This document shows, piece by piece, positions 51,984 through 61,835 of a stretch of 64,000 nt of DNA. The stretch is from assembly GCF_902859705.1 (NCBI RefSeq), contig NZ_CADIJO010000010.1:170997-234996 (forward strand), in the 5' to 3' direction. A program made the translations under genes and the position numbers. A model generated the notes under the pieces. That model saw nothing but the letters and a program-made list of their open reading frames with translations. It did no database searches and was not told the origin of the DNA. Positions within the stretch are counted from its first letter, which is position 1, and each line of letters opens with the position of its first letter. The stretch comes from Achromobacter deleyi (GTDB lineage Bacteria > Pseudomonadota > Gammaproteobacteria > Burkholderiales > Burkholderiaceae_B).

Positions 51984-52034
51984 GGGGGGCACTAGACATG
52001 TACAGACAACGCGACCTGCGTCGTGCATCCGCGT

Positions 52035-52964
52035 TCACGCGGCCCCCGCGTTGCGCCGCAAATGACTGACAAATGCCACCGCGGTGTCTGACAAGGTCTC
52101 GCCTTTGCGCGTCAGCACGCCGAAAGCCTTCAGGTCCTTGCCCACCGATAGGTTCAACGCAGTCAACAGGCCAGCGCCCACGTGGTCGCGCAGCACCGAT
52201 TCGGGCAGCATCGCGATGGCGTCGCTGGACTGCACCAGCTGCAATGTGGCGAAGATGGATGAGCACTCGATGGCGTCGCCAGGGCCCGCCACGCCCGCCC
52301 GCGCGAATTCGCCTTCCAGCAGTACCCGTGCGGGGCTGGACAGCATTTGCAGCACCCAGGGCCAGCGCACCAGCTCGTCCCAGGTGAGCCGACGCTTGCG
52401 CGCCAGCGGATGGCCATTGCGCACGAATACCCGCAAAGGCTCGTCGGCCAGCGGCTGGAAATCGAAGCGATTGTGGTCGAGCGGGCCCGTATAGCGTCCG
52501 ACCGCCAGCTCGATTTCGTGACGGTCGAGCAGCAGGCCGATCTGGTCGCTGGTTTCGCCCAGGATGCGGATGTTCAGCCGCGGCCGCTCGCGCTTGATGT
52601 CGGCCACCGCGCGCGCCACCAGGTCGGGCGCGGCCCCCATGATGGCGCCGAACACCAGGTGGCCGTGGCCGCCGCGGCGCTTGGCGTCCAGGTCTTCCAG
52701 GAAGCGTTCCAGGCCAGCCTGTGTCTGGCGCGCATAGGTCACCACCTCCTGACCCAATGGGGTGACTGTCATGCCGCGCGCATGCCGCTCAAACAAGGCA
52801 AAGCCGAACGCTTGTTCGATATCCGCCAGCATCTTGGTGGCGGATGGCTGCGTGACGCTGATCTGCGCCGCCGCCTGATTCAGGGTGCCCGCTTCGTCCA
52901 GCGCGCTGAGCAGTGCCCAATGCTTGAGCCTGAGTCGATTCACCAGCCGCGGGGCCAGGGCCAT
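52035..52964 (-). CDS. LysR-family regulator of the rhamnonate-type locus
   Basis: The 309-aa protein starts at ATG 52964 (MALAPRLVNRLRLKHWALLS); the much longer reading upstream overlaps the divergent SDR gene and is a shadow. The winged helix at about 10-70 has LDEAGTLNQAAAQISVTQPS near residue 22. The effector domain has HGHLVFGAIMGAAPDLVARA near residue 100. It diverges from the SDR-MFS-dehydratase operon with a perfect dyad in between, so it probably controls that operon in response to a sugar acid. Confidence 0.93.
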   Translation of the reverse strand: MALAPRLVNRLRLKHWALLSALDEAGTLNQAAAQISVTQPSATKMLADIEQAFGFALFERHARGMTVTPLGQEVVTYARQTQAGLERFLEDLDAKRRGGHGHLVFGAIMGAAPDLVARAVADIKRERPRLNIRILGETSDQIGLLLDRHEIELAVGRYTGPLDHNRFDFQPLADEPLRVFVRNGHPLARKRRLTWDELVRWPWVLQMLSSPARVLLEGEFARAGVAGPGDAIECSSIFATLQLVQSSDAIAMLPESVLRDHVGAGLLTALNLSVGKDLKAFGVLTRKGETLSDTAVAFVSHLRRNAGAA

Positions 52965-52979
52965 AGGTTGCTCCGAGCA

Positions 52980-52994
52980 ATTCCAAAACGGAAT
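52980..52994. promoter_or_regulatory. LysR operator dyad ATTCC-N5-GGAAT
   Basis: ATTCC (52980-52984) and GGAAT (52990-52994) are perfect reverse complements 5 bases apart. A further copy of the half-site GGAAT occurs in ATTGGAAT near 53020. Both lie between the LysR start (52964) and the divergent operon, in a position suited to recognition and activation sites. Confidence 0.55.
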
Positions 52995-53079
52995 GTCTTG
53001 GTCTGAATAATTGATTGGAATGATATAGCCGGCCCTCCTACAGTTCAACGGACACGAACCCCTGGAACACGGAGACAAC

Positions 53080-53139
53080 ATGACGCCATTCATCCCCGGC
53101 CAAGCGCCCGCCACCCCCTGCCTCGGAGCCGCCGCATGA
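53080..53139 (+). CDS. 19-codon leader ORF overlapping the SDR start
   Basis: ATG at 53080 is preceded by GGAGACAAC, the best ribosome site in this leader. The frame reads 19 codons (MTPFIPGQAPATPCLGAAA) and stops at TGA 53137-53139, whose TG is shared with the ATG of the SDR gene (ATGA overlap). This layout suggests translation of the leader is coupled to SDR translation. The SDR also has its own GGAG 8 bp before its ATG, so the leader may be chance. No attenuator motif is obvious in the peptide. Confidence 0.45.
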   Translation: MTPFIPGQAPATPCLGAAA

Positions 53140-53888
53140 ACCAGCTGGACCTCAACGGACGCGTCGCGGTAATCACTGGAGGCGCGCAAGGCATCGGCTA
53201 CGCCGTCGCCGAACGCATGCTGCGATCCGGCGCCCAGGTGGCGCTGTGGGACGTCAATGCAGCCGCCCTGGGGACTGCCCGCGAGGCGCTGGCCCCGTTG
53301 GGCAACGTCGGCATCGTCGACGTCGAACTGACGGCCGGCGCCTACGTCGACGCTGCGACCGCGGCCACCCTTCGAACGCACGGCCAGATCGACATCCTGG
53401 TCAACAGCGCCGGCATCACCGGCGGCAATGGCACGCTGTGGGAATTGCCGGTGGACATGTGGCGCCGCGTCATCGAGGTGAACCTGATGGGATCGTACCT
53501 GGCTTGCCGCGCCGTCGTGCCCCACATGATTGCGCGCGGCTATGGCCGTATCGTCAACATCGCATCCATCGCGGGCAAGGACGGCAACCCCAACGCTTCG
53601 CACTACAGCGCTTCCAAGGCCGGGTTGATCGGGCTGACCAAATCGCTGGGCAAGGAACTGGCGCAGACCGGCGTGCTGGTCAACGCGGTGACGCCGGCGG
53701 CGGCCAAGACGCCTATCTTCGATTCGATGAAACCCGAGCACATCGATTTCATGCTGTCCAAAATTCCGATGGGCCGCTTCCTGCAGGTGGACGAAGCCGC
53801 CGCGATGATCGGCTGGCTCAGCTCCGAGGACTGCGCGTTCAGCACCGGCGCGGTGTTCGACCTGTCGGGCGGGCGCGCCACGTATTGA
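53136..53888 (+). CDS. Short-chain dehydrogenase/reductase (probable sugar-acid dehydrogenase)
   Basis: This 250-aa classical SDR has the cofactor motif VITGGAQGIG near residues 12-21 and NSAGITGG near residue 89. The catalytic Ser is near residue 142 (NIASIAGKDG), with Tyr-x3-Lys in HYSASKAG (about Tyr155/Lys159). An acidic residue in ALWDVNAAAL suggests NAD+ preference. It shares an operon with an MFS carrier and an L-rhamnonate dehydratase. In the non-phosphorylated rhamnose route an SDR oxidises 2-keto-3-deoxy-L-rhamnonate, a good candidate role here, but this is inference. Confidence 0.88.
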   Translation: MNQLDLNGRVAVITGGAQGIGYAVAERMLRSGAQVALWDVNAAALGTAREALAPLGNVGIVDVELTAGAYVDAATAATLRTHGQIDILVNSAGITGGNGTLWELPVDMWRRVIEVNLMGSYLACRAVVPHMIARGYGRIVNIASIAGKDGNPNASHYSASKAGLIGLTKSLGKELAQTGVLVNAVTPAAAKTPIFDSMKPEHIDFMLSKIPMGRFLQVDEAAAMIGWLSSEDCAFSTGAVFDLSGGRATY

Positions 53889-53905
53889 GCGCGTCCGAGC
53901 AGTCT

Positions 53906-53932
53906 CCGAGGCCCTGCCTGACAGGGCCTCGG
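53906..53932 (+). other. 11-bp perfect intercistronic hairpin
   Basis: CCGAGGCCCTG (53906-53916) pairs perfectly with CAGGGCCTCGG (53922-53932) around CCTGA, 17 bp after the SDR stop and 27 bp before the MFS start. No T-run follows (CATAAAACATAACGAGG comes next). It could partly end transcription or protect the upstream mRNA. Confidence 0.5.
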
Positions 53933-53959
53933 CATAAAACATAACGAGGAGACGACACC

Positions 53960-55276
53960 ATGATCCCCACCCAGGACGCCGCGCTGGCGCGCGCTACGGC
54001 CCGCGCCATCCGCCGGCTGGTCCCATTCCTGTTGCTGATGTATGTGCTGGCCTTCCTGGACCGCGCCAACATCGGCTTTGCCAAGAAGGCCTTCCAGCTG
54101 GACACCGGGCTGTCGGACGCCATGTTCGCGTTCGGCGCAGGCGTGTTCTTCATCGGCTACGCGCTGTTCGAAGTGCCCAGCAACATGATCATGCATCGGG
54201 TGGGCGCCCGCGCCTGGATGTGCCGCATCATGGTGACCTGGGGCCTGGTATCGGCGGGCATGATGTTCGCCACCACCGAGACCGCCTTCTACACGCTGCG
54301 CTTCCTGCTGGGCGTGGCCGAAGCAGGGTTCTTCCCCGGCGTCATCTACTACCTGACCAAGTGGTTTCCGTCCGGTGCCCGCACCCGGGTGCTGGGCATG
54401 TTCTATTTCGGGGCGCCGCTGGCGTTCATCTTCGGCAGCCCCTTGTCCGGCCTGCTGCTGGACATGCACGGCGCCTTCGGGCTGCGTGGCTGGGAATGGC
54501 TGTTCCTGGTCGAAGGCCTGATGGCCTCGGCCGTGGGCATCTGGGCCTGGTGGTACCTGGACAATACGCCGCGCGACGCCAAATGGCTGACAGCGGAAGA
54601 ACGCCGATTGCTGACCGAGGCCATCGAACGGGAAGACGCGCACAAGGCCGCGCATGGCCCCGGCACGGCGCTGCGTGCGCTGGCCAACGGCCGGGTGCTG
54701 TTCCTGTCGCTGATCTACTTCCTGATCCAGGTCAGCGTCTACGGCGTCGTGTTCTATCTGCCGACCCAGGTCGCGGCGTTGCTTGGCAAGAGCGTGGGCT
54801 TGCAGGTCGGGCTGGTTACCGCCATTCCGTGGCTGTGCGCCTTGGCGGCCACCTACTATCTGCCGCGCCACGCCGAACGTCACGGCAACCATGCGGGCCT
54901 TGCGCTCATCACGATGCTGGTCTGCGCGCTGGGCATCGCGGTGTCGGTCAATACCGCATCGCCGCTGCTGGCGATGGTGGCGCTGTGCCTGGCCGCGGCC
55001 GGCTTCATTGCCGTGCAGCCCCTGTTCTGGTCATTTCCCACCGGTTACCTGAGCGGCGCGGCCGCCGCCAGCGGCATTGCGTTGATCAATTCGCTCGGTT
55101 CCCTGGGCGGCTTTGTGGCGCCCAACCTGAAGACCTGGGCCGAACGCGCATTCGCCTCGCCCAGCGCCGGCCTGAATCTGCTGGCCGGCACCACCGTCGT
55201 CGGCGCCCTGCTGTTCCACGCGCTGCGCAAGCGCGGCCCCACGCCACGGACCAAGCCGTCCGTCAGCGCACCCTGA
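53960..55276 (+). CDS. MFS transporter, anion:cation symporter (ACS) family
   Basis: This 438-aa inner-membrane protein has 12 predicted helices and the ACS motif at the start ([20 protein letters not shown] near residue 25). [20 protein letters not shown] near residue 70 and [20 protein letters not shown] near residue 118 are typical of tartrate, glucarate or rhamnonate carriers such as the YjjL/TtuB group. An AACGAGGAG ribosome site precedes the ATG. Located between the SDR and the dehydratase, it probably imports the sugar acid degraded by them. Confidence 0.92.
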   Translation: MIPTQDAALARATARAIRRLVPFLLLMYVLAFLDRANIGFAKKAFQLDTGLSDAMFAFGAGVFFIGYALFEVPSNMIMHRVGARAWMCRIMVTWGLVSAGMMFATTETAFYTLRFLLGVAEAGFFPGVIYYLTKWFPSGARTRVLGMFYFGAPLAFIFGSPLSGLLLDMHGAFGLRGWEWLFLVEGLMASAVGIWAWWYLDNTPRDAKWLTAEERRLLTEAIEREDAHKAAHGPGTALRALANGRVLFLSLIYFLIQVSVYGVVFYLPTQVAALLGKSVGLQVGLVTAIPWLCALAATYYLPRHAERHGNHAGLALITMLVCALGIAVSVNTASPLLAMVALCLAAAGFIAVQPLFWSFPTGYLSGAAAASGIALINSLGSLGGFVAPNLKTWAERAFASPSAGLNLLAGTTVVGALLFHALRKRGPTPRTKPSVSAP

Positions 55277-55306
55277 TCCCTGACCTGACTGGAGCAAACC
55301 TTTCCC

Positions 55307-56494
55307 ATGCCGATGCCGACCATCAAACACGTCCGCGCCTACACCGTACGCGGCGGCGGTGCCGATTACCACGACCAGGGCGAAGGCCACTGGATCGACG
55401 ACCACATCAGCACCCCCATGGCGAAATACCCGGAATACCGGCAAAGCCGCAAGCGCTTCGGCCTGAACGTATTGGGCACCCTGGTGGTGGAAATCGAAGC
55501 CAGCGACGGCACCATCGGTTTTGCCGTCACTACCGGCGGCGAACCGGCCTGCTGGATCGTCGAAAAGCACCTGGCCCGCTTCATCGAAGGCGCTCGCGTC
55601 ACGGATATCGAGAAGATCTGGGACCAGATGTACAACGCCACGCTCTTCTATGGCCGCAAGGGACTGGTGCTGAACACCATTTCCGGCGTCGACCTGGCGC
55701 TATGGGACCTGCTTGCCAAGGTGCGCCAGGAACCCGTGCATGCATTGCTGGGCGGCCCGGTGCGCGACGAACTGGTGTTTTACGCCACCGGCGCGCGGCC
55801 CGACCTGGCCAAGGACATGGGCTTCATCGGCGGCAAGCTGCCGCTGCACCACGGCCCGGCCGAGCGCGACGAGGGCCTGCGCAAGAACCTGGACCTGCTG
55901 GCCGACATGCGCGGGCGGGTCGGCGACGACTTCTGGTTGATGTACGACTGCTGGATGAGCCTGGACGTGGAATACGCCACGCGCCTGGCCACCGCCGCCT
56001 ATCGCGACTTCGGCCTGAAATGGATTGAAGAAGCCTTGCCGCCGGACGACTACTGGGGCTACGCCGAGTTGCGGCGCAACGTGCCGCGCGGGCTGATGGT
56101 CAGCACCGGCGAACATGAAGCCACCCGCTGGGGCTTTCGGATGCTGCTGGAAATGGAATGCTGCGACCTGGTGCAGCCGGATGTGGGCTGGTGCGGCGGC
56201 ATCACCGAACTCATCAAGATCGCGGCGCTTGCCGATGCGCATGGCAAGCTGGTGGTGCCGCACGGCTCGTCGGTGTACAGCTACCACTTCGTCATCACCC
56301 GGCACAACAGCCCGTTCGCCGAATTCCTGATGATGGCGCCAGAAGCCGACCGCGTCGTGCCCATGTTCCACCCGCAACTGCTGGATGAACCCGTGCCGGT
56401 CAATGGCCGCATGAAGGCCTCGGCGCTGGATGCGCCTGGATTCGGGGTCAGACTCAACCCCGCCTGCGAATTGGAGCGGCCCTACACCCACTAA
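55307..56494 (+). CDS. rhmD: L-rhamnonate dehydratase (enolase superfamily)
   Basis: RhmD removes water from L-rhamnonate to give 2-keto-3-deoxy-L-rhamnonate. The 395-aa protein starts [20 protein letters not shown], with capping-domain segments [20 protein letters not shown] near residue 29 and [20 protein letters not shown]. Barrel metal ligands lie in [15 protein letters not shown] (Asp near 210), [15 protein letters not shown] (Glu near 243) and [14 protein letters not shown] (Glu near 269). [13 protein letters not shown] near 318 carries the catalytic His. Sister enzymes act on other acid sugars, so the substrate is probable rather than certain. Confidence 0.9.
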   Translation: MPMPTIKHVRAYTVRGGGADYHDQGEGHWIDDHISTPMAKYPEYRQSRKRFGLNVLGTLVVEIEASDGTIGFAVTTGGEPACWIVEKHLARFIEGARVTDIEKIWDQMYNATLFYGRKGLVLNTISGVDLALWDLLAKVRQEPVHALLGGPVRDELVFYATGARPDLAKDMGFIGGKLPLHHGPAERDEGLRKNLDLLADMRGRVGDDFWLMYDCWMSLDVEYATRLATAAYRDFGLKWIEEALPPDDYWGYAELRRNVPRGLMVSTGEHEATRWGFRMLLEMECCDLVQPDVGWCGGITELIKIAALADAHGKLVVPHGSSVYSYHFVITRHNSPFAEFLMMAPEADRVVPMFHPQLLDEPVPVNGRMKASALDAPGFGVRLNPACELERPYTH

Positions 56495-56526
56495 GGTCCG
56501 CGCTGGACGCGGACGCTCCGGTTTCG

Positions 56527-56545
56527 TATACTCCCCCCCTGTATA
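56527..56545. promoter_or_regulatory. FrmR-type operator (TATAC-TC7T-GTATA)
   Basis: TATAC (56527-56531) and GTATA (56541-56545) flank TCCCCCCCT, a near-palindrome with a seven-C centre. CsoR/RcnR/FrmR repressors bind AT arms around a G/C tract of this form. It lies 15 bp before the frmR start, so repressor binding would block the frmR-frmA promoter. Confidence 0.65.
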
Positions 56546-56559
56546 GACCGGAGCCCGCC

Positions 56560-57988
<1,429 letters not shown>

Positions 57989-58010
57989 TCCCGCCTGCCG
58001 CACCCAGACA

Positions 58011-58038
58011 GGCCCGGCGCACTGCGCCGGGCCTTTTT
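58011..58038 (+). terminator. Rho-independent terminator of frmRA
   Basis: GGCCCGGCGC (58011-58020) pairs perfectly with GCGCCGGGCC (58024-58033) around ACT, followed by TTTTT (58034-58038) and GTTTG. A textbook intrinsic terminator 23 bp after the frmA stop. Confidence 0.92.
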
Positions 58039-58076
58039 GTTTGTGTGACGAACGCGAGACATCACCGCTTGCGCAT

Positions 58077-58104
58077 ATGACAGCCTTGTCATTCATCTTC
58101 ACGT
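58077..58104 (+). promoter_or_regulatory. Dyad and Pho-box-like sequence before the 5'-nucleotidase gene
   Basis: ATGACA (58077-58082) and TGTCAT (58087-58092) are perfect reverse complements with four bases between. The sequence TTGTCATTCATCTTCAC (58086-58102) resembles a PhoB box (CTGTCAT then CTGTCAC) but the second repeat is one base short. Phosphate control of the secreted nucleotidase downstream would make sense, but the match is imperfect. Confidence 0.3.
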
Positions 58105-58153
58105 AATCTTGGCCCGCGACCATGCGCCCTCGTAAAACAAGAGGGATGCACGC

Positions 58154-60091
58154 ATGAATACGTGGAAGAGGACTACCGGCGCGGCGGCATTGAGCCTGAT
58201 GATGGCGCTGCTGGCCGGATGCGGCGGCAGCGACGACGATGACGATACGCCGGCTACCCCGGCCCCTGCGCCCAAGCCGGGCCCGGCGGCCAGCCGGCCC
58301 ATGGAACTGACGATCCTGCATATCAACGATCATCACTCCAACCTGGACAGCAAGAAGAAAGACCTGAAGCTCAAGAATGCAGCGGGTTCCCGCGTGACCG
58401 TGAACACGGACGTGGGCGGCTTTCCGCGCGTGACGGCGGCCTTCAAGGAACTGGCCGCGAAATCGCCCAACGTGCTGAAACTGCACGCGGGCGACGCCAC
58501 CACCGGCACGCTGTACTTCAACCGCGCGGGCGATCCCGGCGAGGCCGATGCCGCGCTGATGAACACGGTCTGCTTTGACGCCATGACGCTGGGCAACCAC
58601 GAATTCGACAAGGGCGACAGCGGCCTGAAGCACTTCATCGAACTGCTGCATGCCGGCACCTGCCAGACCCCCGTGCTGAGCGCCAACGTCACGTTCGGCG
58701 CCAACTCTGCGCTGAATCCGTCGCGCGCGCCGGGCATGGTCAAGCCGTCCGTCACGCTGACTCGCGATGGCCAGCCGATCGGCCTGGTGGGCCTGACCAT
58801 CGCCAACAAGACGCAGCAGTCCTCCAGCCCCGACCCCGGCACGCTGTTCTCGGACGAGACCGCCGCGGCACAACAGCAGATCGATGCGCTGCGCGCCCAG
58901 GGCGTGAACAAGATCGTGGTGATGAGCCACATCGGCTATGACTACGACAAGCAGATCATTCCCAAGCTGAGCGGCGTGGACGTGGTGGTGGGCGGCGATT
59001 CGCACACGCTGCTGGGCCCGGCTGCGCTGTCGACCTACGGCGTCGGCTCGCCCGCGGGCGCCTACCCGACCGAACTGCGCAACAAGGACGGCAAGCGCGT
59101 CTGCCTGGTGCAGGCCTGGGAATATTCGCAGGTGGTGGGCGAGCTGAAGGTCAGCTTCGATGAAAACGGCGACGTGACGGCCTGCGCCGGCACCCCGCAC
59201 GTGCTGGTGGGCGATGCCTTCACCATCAGCGGCGCCGCGCCCGCAGCGGCCGACAAGACCGCCATCCTGGCCGACGTGGCCGCCAGCGGTTTCCTGCGCG
59301 TGCAGGCGCCCGATGCCCAGGCGACCTCGGTGCTGCAGCCCTTCAAGGCCAAGGTGGATGCGTTCAGTGCCAGCCTGGTGGCGTCGGTGCCGCAGGAACT
59401 GTGCTCGCGCCGCGTACCGGGTGGCCCGGGCTCGCGCGATTACACGCGGTCCAGCGTCGCCTGCAACACGTTGGGCAACGTCAACCTGCACGGCGGCGAC
59501 ATCCAGCAACTGGTGGCCCAGGCCTATCTGGAAGTGGCCAACGCCAGCTACGGCGGCGCCGACATCTCGCTGCAAAGCGGCGGCGGCGTACGCGTGTCGC
59601 TGCTGGGCAACGTGACGGCCGCCGACGTGATCGAGGTCGTGCCGTTCGGCAACATGCTGTGGCGCCTGGACGTCACCGGCGCCGAGGTCAAGAGCATGCT
59701 GGAAGACGGCATGCAGGCGGTCTACGGTCCGGGCGGCTCCACGGGTCCGTACCCGTATGCCGGCGGCCTGCGCTGGGACGTGAACGCTGCGTTGGCCGAG
59801 GGTAGCCGGGTGTCTCGCATCGAGGTGTTCGACAACGCCAGCAGCAGCTGGCTGCCGCTGGACCTGGCCCGTACCTACAAGCTGTTCGTGCTGAGCTTCA
59901 ACGCCACCGGCGGTGACGGCTACAAGACGCTGGCCAACGTGCCCGCGGCGCGGCGCCAGGACATCGGCGTGCTGGATGCCGACGTGCTGCAGGCCTACAT
60001 CGACAAGCAGGCCAAGGACCCCGTGTCCGGCCTGCCGGTGCTGAACCTGCTGCCGATCAGCCAGTACAGCACGCAGACGTACAGCGAGTAA
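58154..60091 (+). CDS. Surface lipoprotein 5'-nucleotidase (UshA/NadN family)
   Basis: This 645-aa protein has a lipoprotein signal (lipobox LLAGC, Cys23) followed by an Asp-run and a Pro/Ala linker. The calcineurin-like metallophosphatase domain has LTILHINDHHSNLDSK near residue 52, KLHAGDATTGTLYF near residue 112, LGNHEFDKGD near residue 146, VMSHIGYDYD near residue 255 and GGDSHTLLG near residue 278. The C-terminal substrate domain has ISLQSGGGVRVSL near residue 472 and the nucleotide-stacking FNATGGDGY near residue 580. It would release nucleosides and phosphate from nucleotides or NAD outside the inner membrane. It is monocistronic. Confidence 0.93.
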   Translation: MNTWKRTTGAAALSLMMALLAGCGGSDDDDDTPATPAPAPKPGPAASRPMELTILHINDHHSNLDSKKKDLKLKNAAGSRVTVNTDVGGFPRVTAAFKELAAKSPNVLKLHAGDATTGTLYFNRAGDPGEADAALMNTVCFDAMTLGNHEFDKGDSGLKHFIELLHAGTCQTPVLSANVTFGANSALNPSRAPGMVKPSVTLTRDGQPIGLVGLTIANKTQQSSSPDPGTLFSDETAAAQQQIDALRAQGVNKIVVMSHIGYDYDKQIIPKLSGVDVVVGGDSHTLLGPAALSTYGVGSPAGAYPTELRNKDGKRVCLVQAWEYSQVVGELKVSFDENGDVTACAGTPHVLVGDAFTISGAAPAAADKTAILADVAASGFLRVQAPDAQATSVLQPFKAKVDAFSASLVASVPQELCSRRVPGGPGSRDYTRSSVACNTLGNVNLHGGDIQQLVAQAYLEVANASYGGADISLQSGGGVRVSLLGNVTAADVIEVVPFGNMLWRLDVTGAEVKSMLEDGMQAVYGPGGSTGPYPYAGGLRWDVNAALAEGSRVSRIEVFDNASSSWLPLDLARTYKLFVLSFNATGGDGYKTLANVPAARRQDIGVLDADVLQAYIDKQAKDPVSGLPVLNLLPISQYSTQTYSE

Positions 60092-60096
60092 GCGAC

Positions 60097-60126
60097 AGGC
60101 CGGCGCTCTGACCGGAGCGTCGGCCT
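60097..60126. terminator. 12-bp hairpin between convergent nucleotidase and glycosyltransferase genes
   Basis: AGGCCGGCGCTC (60097-60108) pairs with GAGCGTCGGCCT (60115-60126), 11 of 12 plus one G-T position, around a 6-base loop. It starts 6 bp after the nucleotidase stop. It lacks a T-run, so a bidirectional or Rho-aided terminator is likely. Confidence 0.5.
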
Positions 60127-60157
60127 GGTGCGCCGGGCCATGCCCTGGCCCGGCAGA

Positions 60158-61357
60158 CTAGTCCAGGAACACGGCCCCGCCGCACAAGGCCACGCCAACG
60201 AGCAAGCCGGTGGCGGCCAGCCTGTAGCGTGGCCGCGTCTCGCGCAGGACGTTTTCCGCATAGATGCGCTCGGTCCCGTCCACGAAAGCCTCCAACGAAA
60301 AATCGCGCACCGCTTTCTGCCGGGCAGCGGCGCCCATCGTCGCCAGGGTTGCGCGCGCATCCAGGATGTCCAACAACGTCTGCGATACGCGATCCACCGC
60401 CCTGGCCGGCACGACCCAGCCGTCGACGCCCGGCGTGATGTTCTCGGCCAGCCCGCCCGTGTCGCTGACGATGACGGGTTTGCCGGCCGCCATCATCTCG
60501 CGGCAAGCGAATGAGATCGTCTCCAGCCGCGACGACAGCACGAAGCCGACATCCATCGCCGCCAGCACGGGCCGCACATCGCGCAGCAGGCCGGTGAACC
60601 GAACCGCATCCGTCATGCCCAGGGCCTGGACGCGTTGCCAATCGCCTGGCGACGGCGGGCTGCCCGCGACCAGCACCACGATCTGTCGCCGCGCGGCCTC
60701 GGGCAGCCTGGCCACCGCCTCGACCATGTCCAGCCAGTTCTTGTAGGCTGCCGTGCCGGCCTGGCTGCCGACCACCAGGCAGTCCTGCAACGCCGTGGGC
60801 AACCAGCGGGCGCGAGCCTCGCGGGCCTCTTGCGGGCTGGCCGGACGATAGTGGGCCGTATCCACGCCATTGCGCACCATGCGCAGGTCGGCACGGCGAA
60901 ACGCCGAGTCGCCCATGCGCTCGAACGTGTGTCCGCTGACGCAGATGACGCGGTCCGTCGCCAGGCGCGCCCGAACGCGCGCACCCAGGCTGCGCGGGTA
61001 GCGGCTGTTGTGCTGCGTGTAGACGAAAAAGGGGCGGTCGGCGCCCATGCCCAGCGCGGCCAGCATGCACAGACGATGATCGGCCGAGCCGTTCGCGTGA
61101 ACCACATCGAAGGCCTCGTCGCGCAGCAGCATACGCAACTGTCGCAGTGCGCGCCATTGCTGCGCGGGCCGCCCTCGGAAAGGCAACGCAATCGCGCGGA
61201 TGCCGGGCAGGGCGGCTGCCTCGTCCAGCAGACGACTGCCCGCGGGGGCCGCCACCGAGATGCAGGCCTTCGGCCCCAGCGTGCGCGCCAGCGACACGAC
61301 ATACGTCGTATGGCCGCCGCCATCGCCCTGATGGAAGTTGGTGTACAGAATCTTCAT
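60158..61357 (-). CDS. Family 4-type glycosyltransferase with C-terminal membrane anchor
   Basis: This 399-aa GT-B fold enzyme starts MKILYTNFHQGDGGGHTTYV, with the glycine-rich acceptor loop. FDVVHANGSADHRLCMLA near residue 82, VYTQHNSRYP near residue 112 and the donor-site motif of GT4 enzymes, SSRLETISFACREMMAAGKP near residue 277 (E-x7-E), followed by VIVSDTGGLAENI. The last 20 residues form a hydrophobic helix (LLVGVALCGGAVFLD), an uncommon C-terminal anchor. It stands outside any polysaccharide cluster. Sugar and acceptor unknown. Confidence 0.9.
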   Translation of the reverse strand: MKILYTNFHQGDGGGHTTYVVSLARTLGPKACISVAAPAGSRLLDEAAALPGIRAIALPFRGRPAQQWRALRQLRMLLRDEAFDVVHANGSADHRLCMLAALGMGADRPFFVYTQHNSRYPRSLGARVRARLATDRVICVSGHTFERMGDSAFRRADLRMVRNGVDTAHYRPASPQEAREARARWLPTALQDCLVVGSQAGTAAYKNWLDMVEAVARLPEAARRQIVVLVAGSPPSPGDWQRVQALGMTDAVRFTGLLRDVRPVLAAMDVGFVLSSRLETISFACREMMAAGKPVIVSDTGGLAENITPGVDGWVVPARAVDRVSQTLLDILDARATLATMGAAARQKAVRDFSLEAFVDGTERIYAENVLRETRPRYRLAATGLLVGVALCGGAVFLD

Positions 61358-61384
61358 CGATGCATCCGCCAGGCCAACGCGTCG

Positions 61385-61747
61385 TTACTGCGCATCGCGC
61401 AGCGCCTGGCAGAAAGCCGCCGCGAACTCGGGGCCGCCGCGCATGCGCAGGTACGTCGCGTAGTGCTCGCGGTACCGCTCGCTGTAGACGTCCGGCAGGG
61501 GCCTTGCACGCGACAGCTGCGACATGCCCGACGCGCGCCAGACGGCGACGTCGGCGCGCACCGCCGCGCGCGGCATCTGGCCTTGCGCCAGCTGGGCCGA
61601 CACCGCGTTGCGCACGGATTCGGGCAAGTTGCATTCGCCGTCCGGCATCTGCGGCAGGCCAATGGCCGGCGCAGGCTGCGCGGCGTGTGCGGCCGGCAGG
61701 CCGGCCATCATGAGGGTGGTGCACGCCACCAGGATCGATCGCTTCAT
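61385..61747 (-). CDS. Small exported protein of unknown function
   Basis: The 120-aa protein starts at ATG 61747 (MKRSILVACTTLMMAGLPAA), with a clear signal peptide ending near AHA at residue 22. The mature part has two cysteines (DGECNLPESV near residue 38 and AAFCQALRD near the end) that could form a disulfide, and RADVAVWRASGMSQLSRARP near residue 64, which recalls the DUF4148 group of small periplasmic proteins common in Burkholderiales. It precedes the glycosyltransferase by 27 bp on the same strand and may be co-transcribed. Confidence 0.72.
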   Translation of the reverse strand: MKRSILVACTTLMMAGLPAAHAAQPAPAIGLPQMPDGECNLPESVRNAVSAQLAQGQMPRAAVRADVAVWRASGMSQLSRARPLPDVYSERYREHYATYLRMRGGPEFAAAFCQALRDAQ

Positions 61748-61835
61748 AGACGCTCCGTGGCAGGCCTGGAACAAGGCGGCCCGCTCGACAAGACCAGTCT
61801 ATGGAGGGCGTCCCGACAGAACGCGGACAGGCAGA

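Noticed and set aside
51993..52008. A second HutC operator before hutC
   Set aside because: Only TGTACA is present. The full GT-x-TA-x-AC pattern is absent, so it was not listed as an operator.
52965..53942. N-terminal extension of the LysR gene (reading to 635 aa)
   Set aside because: The extension is antisense to the SDR gene and crosses the divergent promoter. The winged helix starts normally after ATG 52964.
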